64,000 bases of DNA from the NCBI GenBank assembly GCA_900660155.1, contig CABFPE010000445.1, forward strand, positions 138,143 through 202,142, written 5' to 3'. Position numbers and translations under genes: made by a program. Source of the stretch: Hofstenia miamia. Lineage: Eukaryota > Xenacoelomorpha > Acoela > Hofsteniidae. Below, one piece after another: positions 35,109-45,986 of the stretch (position 1 is the stretch's first letter; each line of letters begins with the position of its first letter). The notes below the pieces were generated by a model. That model did no database searches, was not told where the DNA came from, and worked only from the letters and a program-made list of their open reading frames with translations.

Positions 35109-36119
35109 GTGAGTTACCACATCTTTTTATTACTTTTTATTACAATTCACGCTTTTATCTTTAACTTATTATTTTATATTTTACTACGTTTTATTGATAA
35201 GACCTGTTCACTAATTTCTCATAACGAATGTATATGATTCAATTGCTTTTCTTTTAAATTTCCTATAATCCATCTGTTATATCACTATAATCACTTGCAT
35301 TGCCCATTTTTATTTTATACTTAACAGAATCATTATTCGATTTTCTAAGAAATTTGGCAAAGAAATCGTGCAAAAAGCCAATTTTATCACGATGTGTGCG
35401 TTTGTTATTGTAGACTTTCATAAAGAATATTTTAATGAAATGCGTTATATTAAATAAGATATTAACTTTTTGTTTGTTCACTTATTAGATAGCTTTCTGT
35501 ACGAAAATCATGTAACAAATGTTGTAATCCATGTGTTAGTAATATTATTTGAAATTTGTGAAAGTGTGTATAGTAGCCTTATGTGTTTTTACGATATAGC
35601 CTTTATTCGTTAGTCGGCGCTATTCTTACCAGCTGTAGTAACACCCTTTATTTGGGATGAAGTCAAGTGTGTGACACTGTAAATATTAGTCAATAGTGCT
35701 TTCTCTCCCACTGATATTTAATACTAGTAATTATTTGCCTTAACTCTCGCCCTTTGAAGTTTTCACCGCTTCCCTATTTGAAATGCTACCTTTTTTAATT
35801 TTTAATGCTTCCCTCTGCATCTGGTATTTTTACTTCTCTTATTTAATTTGCTTTCGCGCTTTGATTTTGTTATGGTTATGCTTAACCCGTTACCTTGTGA
35901 TTTAACTTTTATATGCAGTCAATTAAAATATATCAACTCCACATCTTTCCCACAAAAATTACAGTTTTTGAAATATGCGAGATTTTTATGTGATTTACAG
36001 AAAATAGTTTCGACTACATACATAATTATAAAAACGATTTGTCCATACGTTATTCCTTGTAGCCAGATGAGTGTAGCAAAATTATATCAGTCGTTTGATT
36101 TACTATCTATGACACACAT
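35109..36119. other. Putative 5' intron / intergenic stretch
   Basis: AT-rich, with a 96-codon ORF (35848-36138) and a minus-strand 72-codon ORF (35263-35481), neither recognised. It would be intron if the 35109 donor is used. Confidence 0.35.
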
Positions 36120-36312
36120 GTGTGAGAGCGGCGTATAAATGAGTGCCGCCTTCTACAAAGCGCATCTCCGTTCAAAAGCCGTTTGGCGGTCAGTTCAAAG
36201 TTAAATCGCCCTTTCATCTGCCTATTGATGTCTTATCGTGTTTGTTCACATAATACATGCGTAGGGACGTGTGTGGTACTGGCTAATTAATCAAATTATG
36301 TTTTAACGTGGA
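36120..36312 (+). promoter_or_regulatory. TATA-type promoter candidate with downstream donor
   Basis: GCGTATAAATGAG carries a TATA box at 36134-36140. Close by are GCCGCCTTCTACAAAGCGC (36144-36162), TTGGCGG, GTTCAAAG and TCGCCCTTT. A donor-like GGA|GTAAGTTC follows (GT at 36313), which with the acceptor at 36701-36702 gives a 390-bp intron. The arrangement fits a proximal promoter and short non-coding first exon for the Sp gene. Transcription start is not determinable. Confidence 0.4.
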
Positions 36313-36554
36313 GTAAGTTCATCTGGATAACTAGCTCAGTGTTAACTATTCCCTGATTTAATTGGTACTGTTTTTTCGATTAATGTGTAATGCATTCATA
36401 ATTTCCTTTTTCAAAGACACAGTTCAAATGTTATTATATTAATATTTTTATCTCAAACAGTTCCTCCAGTTATTATCTTAGTTTAACTGTAAATTTTATT
36501 GATTTCGTGTAGAGTTTACTTATATTTTTTCCAATTAGTTTTGAAATTTGTCCC

Positions 36555-36650
36555 TCTTATTGGTTAAAAGCTCTCGGCCAATCAGAGAGCTCTATTGTGT
36601 GTTCTGTCATTGGTCGTTCGTTACGTCATAATTAAAATTACCATAAAATC
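36555..36650 (+). promoter_or_regulatory. CCAAT/CRE-like cluster just upstream of the Sp gene
   Basis: Three CCAAT boxes lie in about 60 bp: ATTGGTT (36559), GGCCAATCAG (36577) and CATTGGTC (36609). They are followed by a CRE/ATF-like TTACGTCATA (36621). This is dense core-promoter grammar within 150 bp of the start codon and offers a third, unspliced start option. Confidence 0.45.
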
Positions 36651-36705
36651 AATCAGTCATTTGTTTGTTCAAATTGCAGTCGATTTATGCTTTCTTCTTT
36701 AGACA

Positions 36706-37740
36706 ATGACTACTTCAAATGAACGCTTCTTTCAGCCATGGTTGGCTGTCAACACTTCAGCTGCTCTATCAGCTATGGCAAATACATTACATCAGCATAA
36801 GAAGGATATACTTTCTACAAATCAGAATCCTGGATCATATATCTTACCGCCTCCTCCTCCATTAGAGTGTCCTCCAAATTTCTTTTCCAACAGACATTAT
36901 ATCCAACAGTTTGAAGTTATTAGACAAGCTGCTTTATTTTCTTCCCCGTTCGCTAATCTGCTGACACAGCCTATAAATACCTCCCCTAGTGGAAAACCTT
37001 CACCAGAGCCTATGAAGCTGTCCCCTAATTCTTCAGATGATGAGAACAAATGGTGGAGCATTCAACCTCCAGTTAAAACTCTTTTATTGCCTAATGGACA
37101 ACCCGTGGACGCATCTCTAGCAGCCATGTTCTTGCGTCATAAAGAATCAGGAAATTTTTCTCGCGATCAATCACAGTTAATGCGTTTACTTTATTCACAA
37201 TCCGCAGTTGCTGTTCCCACGACTACTAGAAGATGTCGACGATGTCGATGTCCCAATTGTCAAAACTCTTCCAACTCTGGAACAAACAATGGCGGAGTTG
37301 CTAAGAAGAAAGTTCACGTTTGTCATATCGCAGGTTGTGCAAAAGTGTATGGTAAAACATCTCACCTAAAAGCTCATTTGCGTTGGCACGCAGGTGAACG
37401 ACCCTTTGTTTGTAATTGGCTTTTCTGTGGGAAATCTTTTACGCGATCAGATGAACTCCAACGGCATTTGAGAACACATACAGGTGAAAAACGTTTCGTA
37501 TGTGATGACTGTGGGAAACGATTTATGCGATCAGATCATCTATCCAAGCACAGTAAAACGCATGCAAACAGGCGTAACAACAACAACAACACTTCCAGTA
37601 AACTTACTGAGCATTCAAAAGAAGAGCTTTCTTCATCACTCCTCCACACAACGGATCTTATCACAAAACCCACCGACGATGAGTCAGAACAGTCGAGTGA
37701 CGAATCCGAAGACTTTGAACTTATCAATGTCGATGAATAG
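36706..37740 (+). CDS. Sp/buttonhead-family zinc-finger transcription factor
   Basis: A nuclear factor expected to bind GC and GT/CACCC boxes. The 344-aa frame has a Btd box ([11 protein letters not shown], 175-185) and three C2H2 fingers at about 206-228, 236-258 and 266-286. Zinc ligands are C206/C211/H224/H228, C236/C241/H254/H258 and C266/C269/H282/H286. The DNA-contact triplets are K217-H220-A223, R247-E250-R253 and R275-H278-K281, the diagnostic Sp pattern KHA/RER/RHK. The N-terminus has a proline run (48-52), SSPFANLL (79-86) that may be a diverged Sp box, and a WW motif (116-117) as in some Sp5-9 proteins. The C-terminus is Asn-rich, then acidic. The ATG follows AG by three bases (TTTAG|ACAATG), so an upstream non-coding exon or leader splicing is likely. 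Which Sp subgroup it belongs to (Sp5 or Sp6-9) is uncertain. Confidence 0.97.
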   Translation: MTTSNERFFQPWLAVNTSAALSAMANTLHQHKKDILSTNQNPGSYILPPPPPLECPPNFFSNRHYIQQFEVIRQAALFSSPFANLLTQPINTSPSGKPSPEPMKLSPNSSDDENKWWSIQPPVKTLLLPNGQPVDASLAAMFLRHKESGNFSRDQSQLMRLLYSQSAVAVPTTTRRCRRCRCPNCQNSSNSGTNNGGVAKKKVHVCHIAGCAKVYGKTSHLKAHLRWHAGERPFVCNWLFCGKSFTRSDELQRHLRTHTGEKRFVCDDCGKRFMRSDHLSKHSKTHANRRNNNNNTSSKLTEHSKEELSSSLLHTTDLITKPTDDESEQSSDESEDFELINVDE

Positions 37741-38232
37741 GCGCTTCCACTGTGCAATGCCTTTCCAGCCACACTTCCAGTTGGCGCAGTTCCATTTTCG
37801 ATAGCTTTATTTTGAACTTTTGGTGCTATTTTTTATTTTTCAATTCAATTTCACTTTTGTGCAATACTGTTGAACAATTTAATTACGAAATATCAATTTC
37901 ATCTCAACATAACTCTTATTTTTTCTTCTCATTTTTAAATCTCACAATTATAATTTACATTAATTTTTCACATTTAAACAATTTTTTATAATTGAAAACC
38001 ACCTATCTACTTATTCGGATTTTATTATATGGTCAATTATTTCACAATGTGTACTACCTAGTTAATAACTTTAATTATTCATCATTTTGATATATTTGAT
38101 TTTCAAGTTGTATATAATTTCGGCCATTTATTCAAACTATTTTTTAATTGCTCTCAAAATGTCTTTTGTTAATAATAATAACATTTTATTAACATCGATT
38201 CCGCACTTTTTTTAATAGAAGCATAGAATAAA
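37741..38232 (+). terminator. Probable 3' UTR with AATAAA signal
   Basis: After the Sp stop the sequence becomes strongly AT-rich with no continuing ORF of note. An AATAAA hexamer lies at 38227-38232 and is the first clear polyadenylation signal on this strand. The exact end is unknown. Confidence 0.4.
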
Positions 38233-38934
38233 CAATGTTTATGCAATTGTAAAAATTTCTTTTGTGTTTAATGAATTTTATATCAATTCAACTGTTAATT
38301 AAATTTGATTCAAATTGCAAAAAAAAATTGTAAATTACTTGAAAAAGTAACAATTCTGAATTTCCAGAGCTGGATATTATCAAGGTTAACTTTTCATTTC
38401 TGTAATCAATCTACTCAAAGTTGTTCAAACTTGTTTATACATTGCCTGCTTTCGTATTTACTTGATTAAATTTGAATGTTGATTTTATTAAGTTTTTTGG
38501 CACACACCTTTATTATTGATTTTAAAACAAAGCTTCATTAGAAAATTAATGAGGAATTCGTACTAATGTCGCTATTTAATTATTGAAATCCAAATTTCGT
38601 ATATTTAAGTAGAAGATTACCTTATGAAAATATAGTATTTTTTTACAAATTTAATGTATTAGAGTTGCATTGTTTTTTGTCATTTCGTTGAGAAATATGT
38701 AGTTTGAATGCAAGATTTTATTCATTTTGTTATACACTGGCTCATTATTTCAGTACAAGTATGGTTGCGTTCCGAAACACAAATTTCTTATTGATTTTAT
38801 ATCAAATTTTTGTTGATTTCTTATCAATATCTAAAAAACTAACTCTATATATAAACATTCTTAGTCAGCAACAAGTATTGTATTTGTTGTAGTCATTTAA
38901 CAAAACATTGGACTCCTTTGCAGGAAAATTCAAT

Positions 38935-38973
<39 letters not shown>

Positions 38974-39939
38974 GAATGTTTTTGATGCTTGATGGCATTT
39001 AGAAATTTTATTAGCCTCCTTTTCTAGACCATTTGCATTCATTGTAACAGGTGACGACTGTTAAAATGTTTATAGCATAGTTATTTTGGGAGCCGAAAAA
39101 GCTTAAAAATTTTTTATTTCGATATATGTATATAATGAATGTGTCTAATTGTTGATTGGCATTTTGAAAATTTATTTAAGCGAAATTTTTTCCTTAAAAC
39201 GTTTCCATTTTGTATCAGGAGGCCTTGCAAGTAGGCCTATAATTTTTTGATATTGTAATTTACTGTCAAAATTATTACAAACCTTGAATATTTTCTAATT
39301 GGAGGAAAGGAAATATTGATAAAACGGGGAAGATTTTAAGATTTCTATCTTCTGTCATTGTAATTTTTATTTATGGTTTTCATCCGTTAATTCAAGACTT
39401 GAAATGCTTGCATTGTTTAAATCAAATACTTCTACCGGACTCGTATCGTTAAACACTATTTAACGCTTCACCGCCTGCATTATTTAAATATTTTTTTATC
39501 TAAATTATTTCCTAAAATTGTAGACTATTTTTATAAAACAGCATGCTAGTTGAATTCTGTACCTGCCCTGGCTAAGAAAGGTATTTGCTTTTGATAGATG
39601 AAGATTAGCTCAACCTCTTTAGGTAAAAATTCCATTTCTTAATTGCTCCAATTCACAAGCCGTTGATCAATTTCAATGAAGTATTGGGACATAAGCATAA
39701 AGGAATTTAATAACATAAATGTTGTCTTGCTAATTAAAGCGATGATTTTGTGTTTTTTTAAAGAGTCTCTGTAAATTGTGCGTGTTGCTAATTTTTAAAC
39801 GAATGTATTAATAAGAGTCGAAGCGTATTGAGTTGTAATGTGATTCGAACTTAAAAACAGTTTCTTGACTTTGGAAATCGGATGCAAAGTGATAAGTAAT
39901 TATTTTTTGGAAATTTTTCTGATGCTTACTTTGATTTGT
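38233..39939. other. AT-rich stretch downstream of the Sp gene
   Basis: It contains a (TA)n run at about 38937-38968. AACGCTTCACCGCCTGCATT near 39460 is an isolated CCGCC-containing word. No gene is supported. Confidence 0.45.
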
Positions 39940-40330
39940 CGCTACAAAAAGGGATGGGCGGAATTAGTTGGAAGTTTGTACATAATGAGAAATTTTTATT
40001 TAGCACGAGCTTTGAACGGAGATGTATTGGGGAAATACAGATTGCGCTGCGCTGGTTTTAAACCGCTGCTTCATATTTCATTTGCTGCTTTGAACTGACG
40101 GGAATTAAAAAGTCCAGCGGGCGGAACTTTCCCGAGGGGTGGGGGACGATAGACTATCTTCTCCCCACCGCGCCGGCTATATTGTCTTTGTAGTTAACAG
40201 GCTTCAAAGTCCGTCCGGCCCATTTCACCATACAAGGCAACGCCTTCCTCTGCAGTAAGGGCGGTACATGCTCACAATCTTCACAGAGGCGCGAATATCA
40301 CGGCCCAGTCTAGTTGGGCATTAAAACAGT
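39940..40330. promoter_or_regulatory. GC island with GC boxes and CACCC boxes
   Basis: This is the most GC-rich stretch outside the 15.7-kb LINE. It contains exact GGGCGG boxes at 39956 and 40119, GAGGGGTGGGGGA (40134), CTCCCCACCGCGCC (40161) and AAGGGCGG (40257). It also has GCTTCAAAGTCCGTCCGG (40200) and CTTTGAAC (40089). GC and GGGTGGGG boxes are the known targets of Sp/KLF fingers. It lies 2.2 kb beyond the Sp stop codon. It could be an autoregulatory enhancer or the promoter of an unseen gene. A weak 77-codon ORF (39865-40098) overlaps its left edge. Confidence 0.4.
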
Positions 40331-42534
40331 TATTAAATTTACTCTTGTAATCAAAAGATATGTTATCTTAATTGAGTTAGAGTCCAATTACTAAATCTCT
40401 TTAATAAATTTCTTTTCTCTCACCCTTTGCAGCATTTAAGTTCTAGTCGCATAAGCATTCAAGAAATTCCATCCCTTCAATTGTCATCTTTTTCAATTAA
40501 ACATTCACAAGTTTATCACTAAATTATTTCCCAAAAATTAATCACATTTTCTTGAATTATTGTCGCGTCTAAGTTTCCCCAACTGGATATACATTCCATT
40601 CTATTGATTTCTCATTTTATTTTGATACTAAATTATTGCGTTTGTTTAGAATTCTGAAAATTGAAGTTCTCAGAAATTGAAGAGAAACATGTCAACACAT
40701 AGAAAATAATTTTGTCCAACATACCATGTAGGGTAAAATATGTAAACGATTTTTTATACAATGAATTTCATGATCAAGTTTAAATTACTATAAACCAATT
40801 GAACACCAATTTTTTTGGTCAAAAATGCATTAAGAATATGCAAAATTTTGCAAAAAATATTTTGTCTTTTTCTACAGAAAAGAATATATTTTGGACATAT
40901 TTTTATTAAAAACACTTGGGTTTCTTATAAATTTCTACTATTGTAATGGAATAGGTTTTTCTTTACAGGTGTCCTTTGACGAAAGATGAAAGAGTTTGTA
41001 TGGATCACTAATACTAAAAGATCTTCAGCAAGTGAGAACTAAGAAGCTTAAATTTATTGTATTTAAATTTTTATGAAGATTTTAAAATATATGCAGTTCG
41101 TATTCTACATATGTTCTTAGCAAGTTAACAATATAGAAGAATAAACTTCAATCTTGACAAAAATATTTAGTCGTATAGAAGTTGTCTTTGAAAAGTTGTA
41201 TAATTAAAAATGTGCATACAAAAGTGATCAAATACTAGCAATAGCCAATAAAAAATTAAACCAAAAAAACAACAGATATCATAAGAAATGTCTTTAGGTA
41301 TTCCACTTCTACCTATTGATCATTGTAGATCATTTGTTCATAAAAAGATGGGTGAGAAGCAGTTTGCATTTCTTAGTTTTTGCAGATAATATGATGAGCC
41401 ACGTTGATTCGGGATCTTGTACTTGATAAAAGGTTGTTTGTATTTACATAGAGATTGTCAACTAGGCTATATTATAAATTTTGTAAAGTTGTAATTGAAG
41501 TTGATGAAAGTTTTTTAGTGTAATTTTTAAAACTGCAATTTCCTTTAAATTTCAAAAATGAGTCTTTTTTTCATAGATCTTTGAAAAAATTCGCCGAAAC
41601 TACAACTCATTTATTTTCTAATGTTCAACTTTATAATGTTTTGAACATGCAAATCAATCAAATATATAGTGTATTTGAGATGAATAAGTATTTTGTCTCT
41701 GTTTTAAGTGCGTTGCATTTGAGTGTGTAGTATTATTTGAGTGTAATTAGAACATTGTACGAAGTTTTATTCAGATATTAGCAGATATTAGTGTGAAAAA
41801 GAAACAATTTGCATAAATTAGAGTTGGGCTTTGATGTACTATGCGCCATTAACATCATTGAGCAACTGAAGTTAAAACGTTAGACACGCCTCCAATAATC
41901 TTGAAAGCCACGAAGCGTAGAAAAGTTAGTGAAAGGTGAAATTATTTTGCAATTTCAATTGATGGAAAAATTCTAAAAACTTGTTCAATTTTTCCTATAC
42001 TCAGCTTTCTAATATTGTTCAGAATTATGTCACACTTCGGTGAGTTAAAAGAACAATTTTAATTGATAAATGAAAGAAGGAAACAGTAGATTGCCTAAAC
42101 ACATTTAATGCTGGGATTAAGTCATATAATTTTAATCACTTTTTCATTAATAATTACAAAACTTTTTGAAAAATAATGAATTATTTCCATTTCATGAAAA
42201 ATATTTAATTTTTTTAAAGATTTAGTTGTTAATTCTTCTAAATTCATTAATATAGATACCAAGCCAGACAGAAATGTCTACATTATAAAAATTTTATAAA
42301 TTACAATTTTAAAATGTTCTTAGTATTCTATATTCATAGCAATAGTTTGTGATATAAATAGCGGCCTTTTTTTATCAATATTCTATTGCTTAGTGCTTTT
42401 TAATAAGCAAAAAGGTCAACCGTTAGAAAGATCAGCAACGCTTAGTTTAGTCGTAAGCACGTTTTCCATTAATTCGAAAACAGGAAAATCGATGTTATTA
42501 ACGAAATTTTTTTTTGCAAATTTAATATTTTGAT
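40331..42534. other. AT-rich intergenic stretch
   Basis: More than 2 kb with no ORF of note, no tandem array and no inverted ends. Confidence 0.5.
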
Positions 42535-42796
42535 TACATGATCAGGGTAGTAAGCAGGATTTTCTGACGAAGGACATCTTAGTCATGGTTAAGTTAGTCA
42601 CAAAAGCGGGTTGAAGCCTCCCAAAAAATTTTGTAATTATTGAAAAATTAGACCCCAAAATTCCAATTGAGGACCTTCGTTTTTAACTTTTTTAATATTT
42701 GCGAAAATTTTTTTGATTTAGTCAATCAAAAACAATTTTGCAAACCAGACGGGGCATTCCACTATGTCAACTCTTACGTACACCACTGTACATGAT
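42535..42796. mobile_element. hAT-like MITE with perfect 8-bp target duplication
   Basis: The element occupies 42543-42788, from CAGGGTAGTAAGCAGGATTT to TACGTACACCACTG. It is flanked on both sides by TACATGAT (42535-42542 and 42789-42796). An exact 8-bp duplication is the hAT hallmark. The interior matches the copies at 55563 (same orientation) and 46220 (opposite orientation). It has no coding capacity. Confidence 0.85.
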
Positions 42797-44189
42797 ATCT
42801 CATGACTTTTGAACGGTAGGTCCCGTCCTTTATTTGAGCTATGCAATTTTGTCTTTCTGTTATTTTTACTGATATATTTCAGTAGAAACTTAGATAGTCA
42901 CTTTTAGAATAAAGTGGTGCATAACAGGGTTGATATTGAGAAATCTTTATTTGAAGAAAAAATCTTCATTTAAGATTTTTTAAGATCACTCCCGTATGTA
43001 ATACCAATTGCGTTAATTTTTTAAGAGAAATTCTGAACAACAATATTTTCTATAAAATATTTATAAATGCACAATTGCATAAAGTGCAGTAATTGTAAAT
43101 ATATAATCCTTGGAGTAAATTTTTCAAATACCCATTGATTTTTGAATTCTTTACTTAGCAGAGTTAAAATATATTTCTTAAAATGCTCAGAAGTAAGTCA
43201 GAGATTATTCCATAATGTAAAAAAAATAATTCATTGAAAATATTGTAATAGGTGTGAAATGATTTTGTTAAATACAGAAGATGAAAAAATTCTTGACTTA
43301 TTCTAAATTGTAATGAATGAAAACATCTAATTTGGTTGTTGATAAAAATGCTAGAATGTGTAACGACCCATATAGATTAGTATAACTTAAGTCGCTTTTT
43401 CCATTCATCTAATAACAGTAAAACTGATTTTCACGTACTTCAACATAATATAGCTCTGCAATCTATGATACTAACGAATATAATTAATATATTCTGAACA
43501 TTATGTTTTGTTTAGAATATACATTACCATCACTTCTTTTTGACAATAATTTTCAATTTGTGCTTTTTGAGATATAAAAAGCGGCTTACAGTCTGGTTGC
43601 TTTACCGAATCGGTTCTTATTTTAAAAAATTTCCATATATGCGTGGGCTGATTAGAAAAGTTTCAAGTATCGGTCTATTACGCTATAAATAACCACATAT
43701 ATCAACTTTGATCAGATTGCAATTGCGACATATCTCTATACAAATACCGGTAAATATGCTTTATGCAAACACAAATACTTGCTATACAAGTAAAATTTGC
43801 ATGGTGGTTAAATCAACATCTTCATATTTTGGTCTGATAATTTAGATATACTATATTTTTTCGTAAATTTTTCAAAGATTTTTAAAAAGGCAGGTTGATA
43901 TAATTTAATTAGGCTAATATCAGTGTTGTACAAAATTATCAGAAAACTATAATTGCTGTAAGAATTGAGGCAGTGATGTTGAGTTTCGCACTTGGGAGAA
44001 TTTTTTCGCTACGAATTTGTTCGAATTATTTAATGAGACAATTAGTTTGCATCATTACCTCAATGTATTAAAAAATTTAGCTTTAGTAGGTATGTATATT
44101 AATTAAAATTTTTAAAAAATTCGGTTCTTTTCTTCAAAAGTTCAACCCCAAACAGCGCAGGGAATTTTTGAAACAAGTTTAAACATTTA
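42797..44189. other. AT-rich intergenic stretch
   Basis: No gene, repeat or motif cluster was recognised. Confidence 0.5.
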
Positions 44190-44310
44190 TAGCTCAAAAA
44201 GATCACCGACCCGGTTCTGTCCCATCGAGTCATGCCTTTGGCCCCGCGACCTTTGATTGTGTGCATAGCACGCCTCAATGGGTGTGGATTCCTTGCACAT
44301 ATCAAGAAAC
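44190..44310. promoter_or_regulatory. Candidate regulatory island
   Basis: A short GC-raised patch with CCGACCCGG, CCCCGCGACCTTTGATTGTG (44241, TCF-like CTTTGAT next to a GC word) and a GGGTGTGG CACCC-type box on the other strand (44280). A minus-strand 68-codon ORF (44099-44305) overlaps and is not recognised. Confidence 0.28.
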
Positions 44311-44710
44311 AGTCGAAACCTTATAAATACATGAACATGAAATATGGAGAGTATTTAAATCTTTTTCAGAAATTCGAAATTTTCAAGGAGAATTTGTAAT
44401 CTTTTTAACAACCGCAGCCACAGCAATGCACTTTAATAGACATTTTCAACATTGCATTAAAGTATATTGCATAATAGGATCTACCCATGCCCCAAGGTTT
44501 CACATTTGCTAATAGGCTTGGAGAAAATTCTTTGTAACTGTGCTTTAGGTTAGAAATTGTACAAAGATTGTAAAAAATCGGAGTACATTACTGATTTTAA
44601 TATAAATTTCATTAAAGTTGCATTTTTTCAAAATATATTTACAAAATAAATGCACATGTGAGCATTTTATATACAGATTTGGAACAACGATTTGGCCACT
44701 TTATTTTGCT

Positions 44711-44835
44711 TAGTAATATATATATATATATATGCATTTATTTTGCTATGACTACAGCAATGATTTTGGATTATGACAAAAACATTCAAATATATTTCGA
44801 CTTACAAAGTCATCGTCAGTTTTACAAATAATTCC
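44711..44835 (-). mobile_element. Hammerhead-like, Penelope-type terminal fragment
   Basis: On the minus strand (44819 down to 44795) the sequence reads CTGACGA, a short hairpin GACTT-TGT-AAGTC, then GAAA. CTGANGA plus stem plus GAAA is the hammerhead ribozyme core, and such minimal hammerheads are known at the ends of Penelope-like elements. The stem III and stem I strands are not convincing, so activity is doubtful. The plus-strand left edge is a (TA)n run joined to TATGCATTTATTTTG, a junction shared with 31.7 kb. No reverse transcriptase is present. Confidence 0.4.
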
Positions 44836-45719
44836 CTCTAAATTTACTTGATTTCATAATAATATTTGTATATTTAGTTGATTGAATCAAATTTCCTTCG
44901 TAATTTTTTGTCATTTGCGAAACTTGAATCCATATTTAAAAAAATTTTCTTATTGTAAAAATCAAAGTCATAACTTTAATCATTACAAAAATTGCAACTA
45001 AAATTTTCCTAGCACTTCGTTCCAAAATTTTATGTGCTAAATTCAACTTACCACATTTTAGGAATTGCTCATTGAAATAATTTGAAAATATGCAGATGAA
45101 GGTCAGACGATGCGCAAATCTATAAATGATGCAATTTGTAGAAAGGCTATCGCCAATTTTCTATTACAGATATCTACAGTTAGTGAATAGCTTTTCAATG
45201 TAAGCCTGCATATTACGTTATCATACAAGGTACCACTGATGTTTTCTACATTTACACATGTGCACACACATGCAGCAAGTGTCGGTCGGTTAGCTTTCAT
45301 CTCGACTACAAACAACTGTAAAATCCGCCCATTGAATGTATGCTTTAATGTTGAACAAGTTAGTAAACTTTGACTTTCTTTTGAAACCATTGCTTTGATG
45401 TGATGGCGCAAACAACGTGTTACAATTTAAGCAAATAATTTGTCAATTTTATGAGCCCATTAAGTGTTGCATGCCAGTTTAATCGTTCTTTTACTAATTC
45501 AGCAATTTATGAAATTAATATCAAGTTTAATCTATCATTATTGCATTTTCTAAAAGCCAGTGTAGTAATCATACATGAATAACAAAATAATTTTAAAAAG
45601 TTCATAAAAAAAATATTATCTTTCATGTCGACTGTGACGCGCGACATAGTGATGAGATTTCCTTTTAGGAATAGCAACAACATTTAATCGGAGTAGTTTA
45701 TTTTATGCAGATAAGTTAA
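44836..45719. other. AT-rich intergenic stretch
   Basis: A 102-codon minus-strand ORF (45103-45411) has no recognisable motif beyond a cysteine cluster. GTCGACTGTGACGCGCGAC near 45628 is CpG-rich but isolated. Confidence 0.4.
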
Positions 45720-45850
45720 CAGGGGCGAATCCAGCAAAGAATTTTAGGGGAGCGATTTTCTTCAATGTCATAAAAATAAGATAATTGTTTAACCCAATAC
45801 ACTCGCTGCATAAGCATAAGTATTACTGAAAATTTTTTGATGAAGCTAAA
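45720..45850. mobile_element. Possible left part of a hAT-like MITE
   Basis: CAGGGGCGAATCCAGCAAAG followed by AATTTTAGGGGAGCG resembles the left end of the MITE at 55563. No right end is found, so this is a fragment at best. Confidence 0.3.
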
Positions 45851-45986
45851 GACATGCGCACTGAGCTGCTGGCGGAAGTCGGTTCGCTGCAATCGCCTCT
45901 TTCACTCTTCTTTTGTATCCGCCAATGTAAGTTAATATTTAAGCTCAATTTAATTTAACTGCTCACTCCAATAATTTTATAACATA

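Noticed and set aside
37484-37804. 106-codon ORF in another frame over the Sp fingers, and its minus-strand counterpart
   Set aside because: Shadow frames of the Sp coding sequence.
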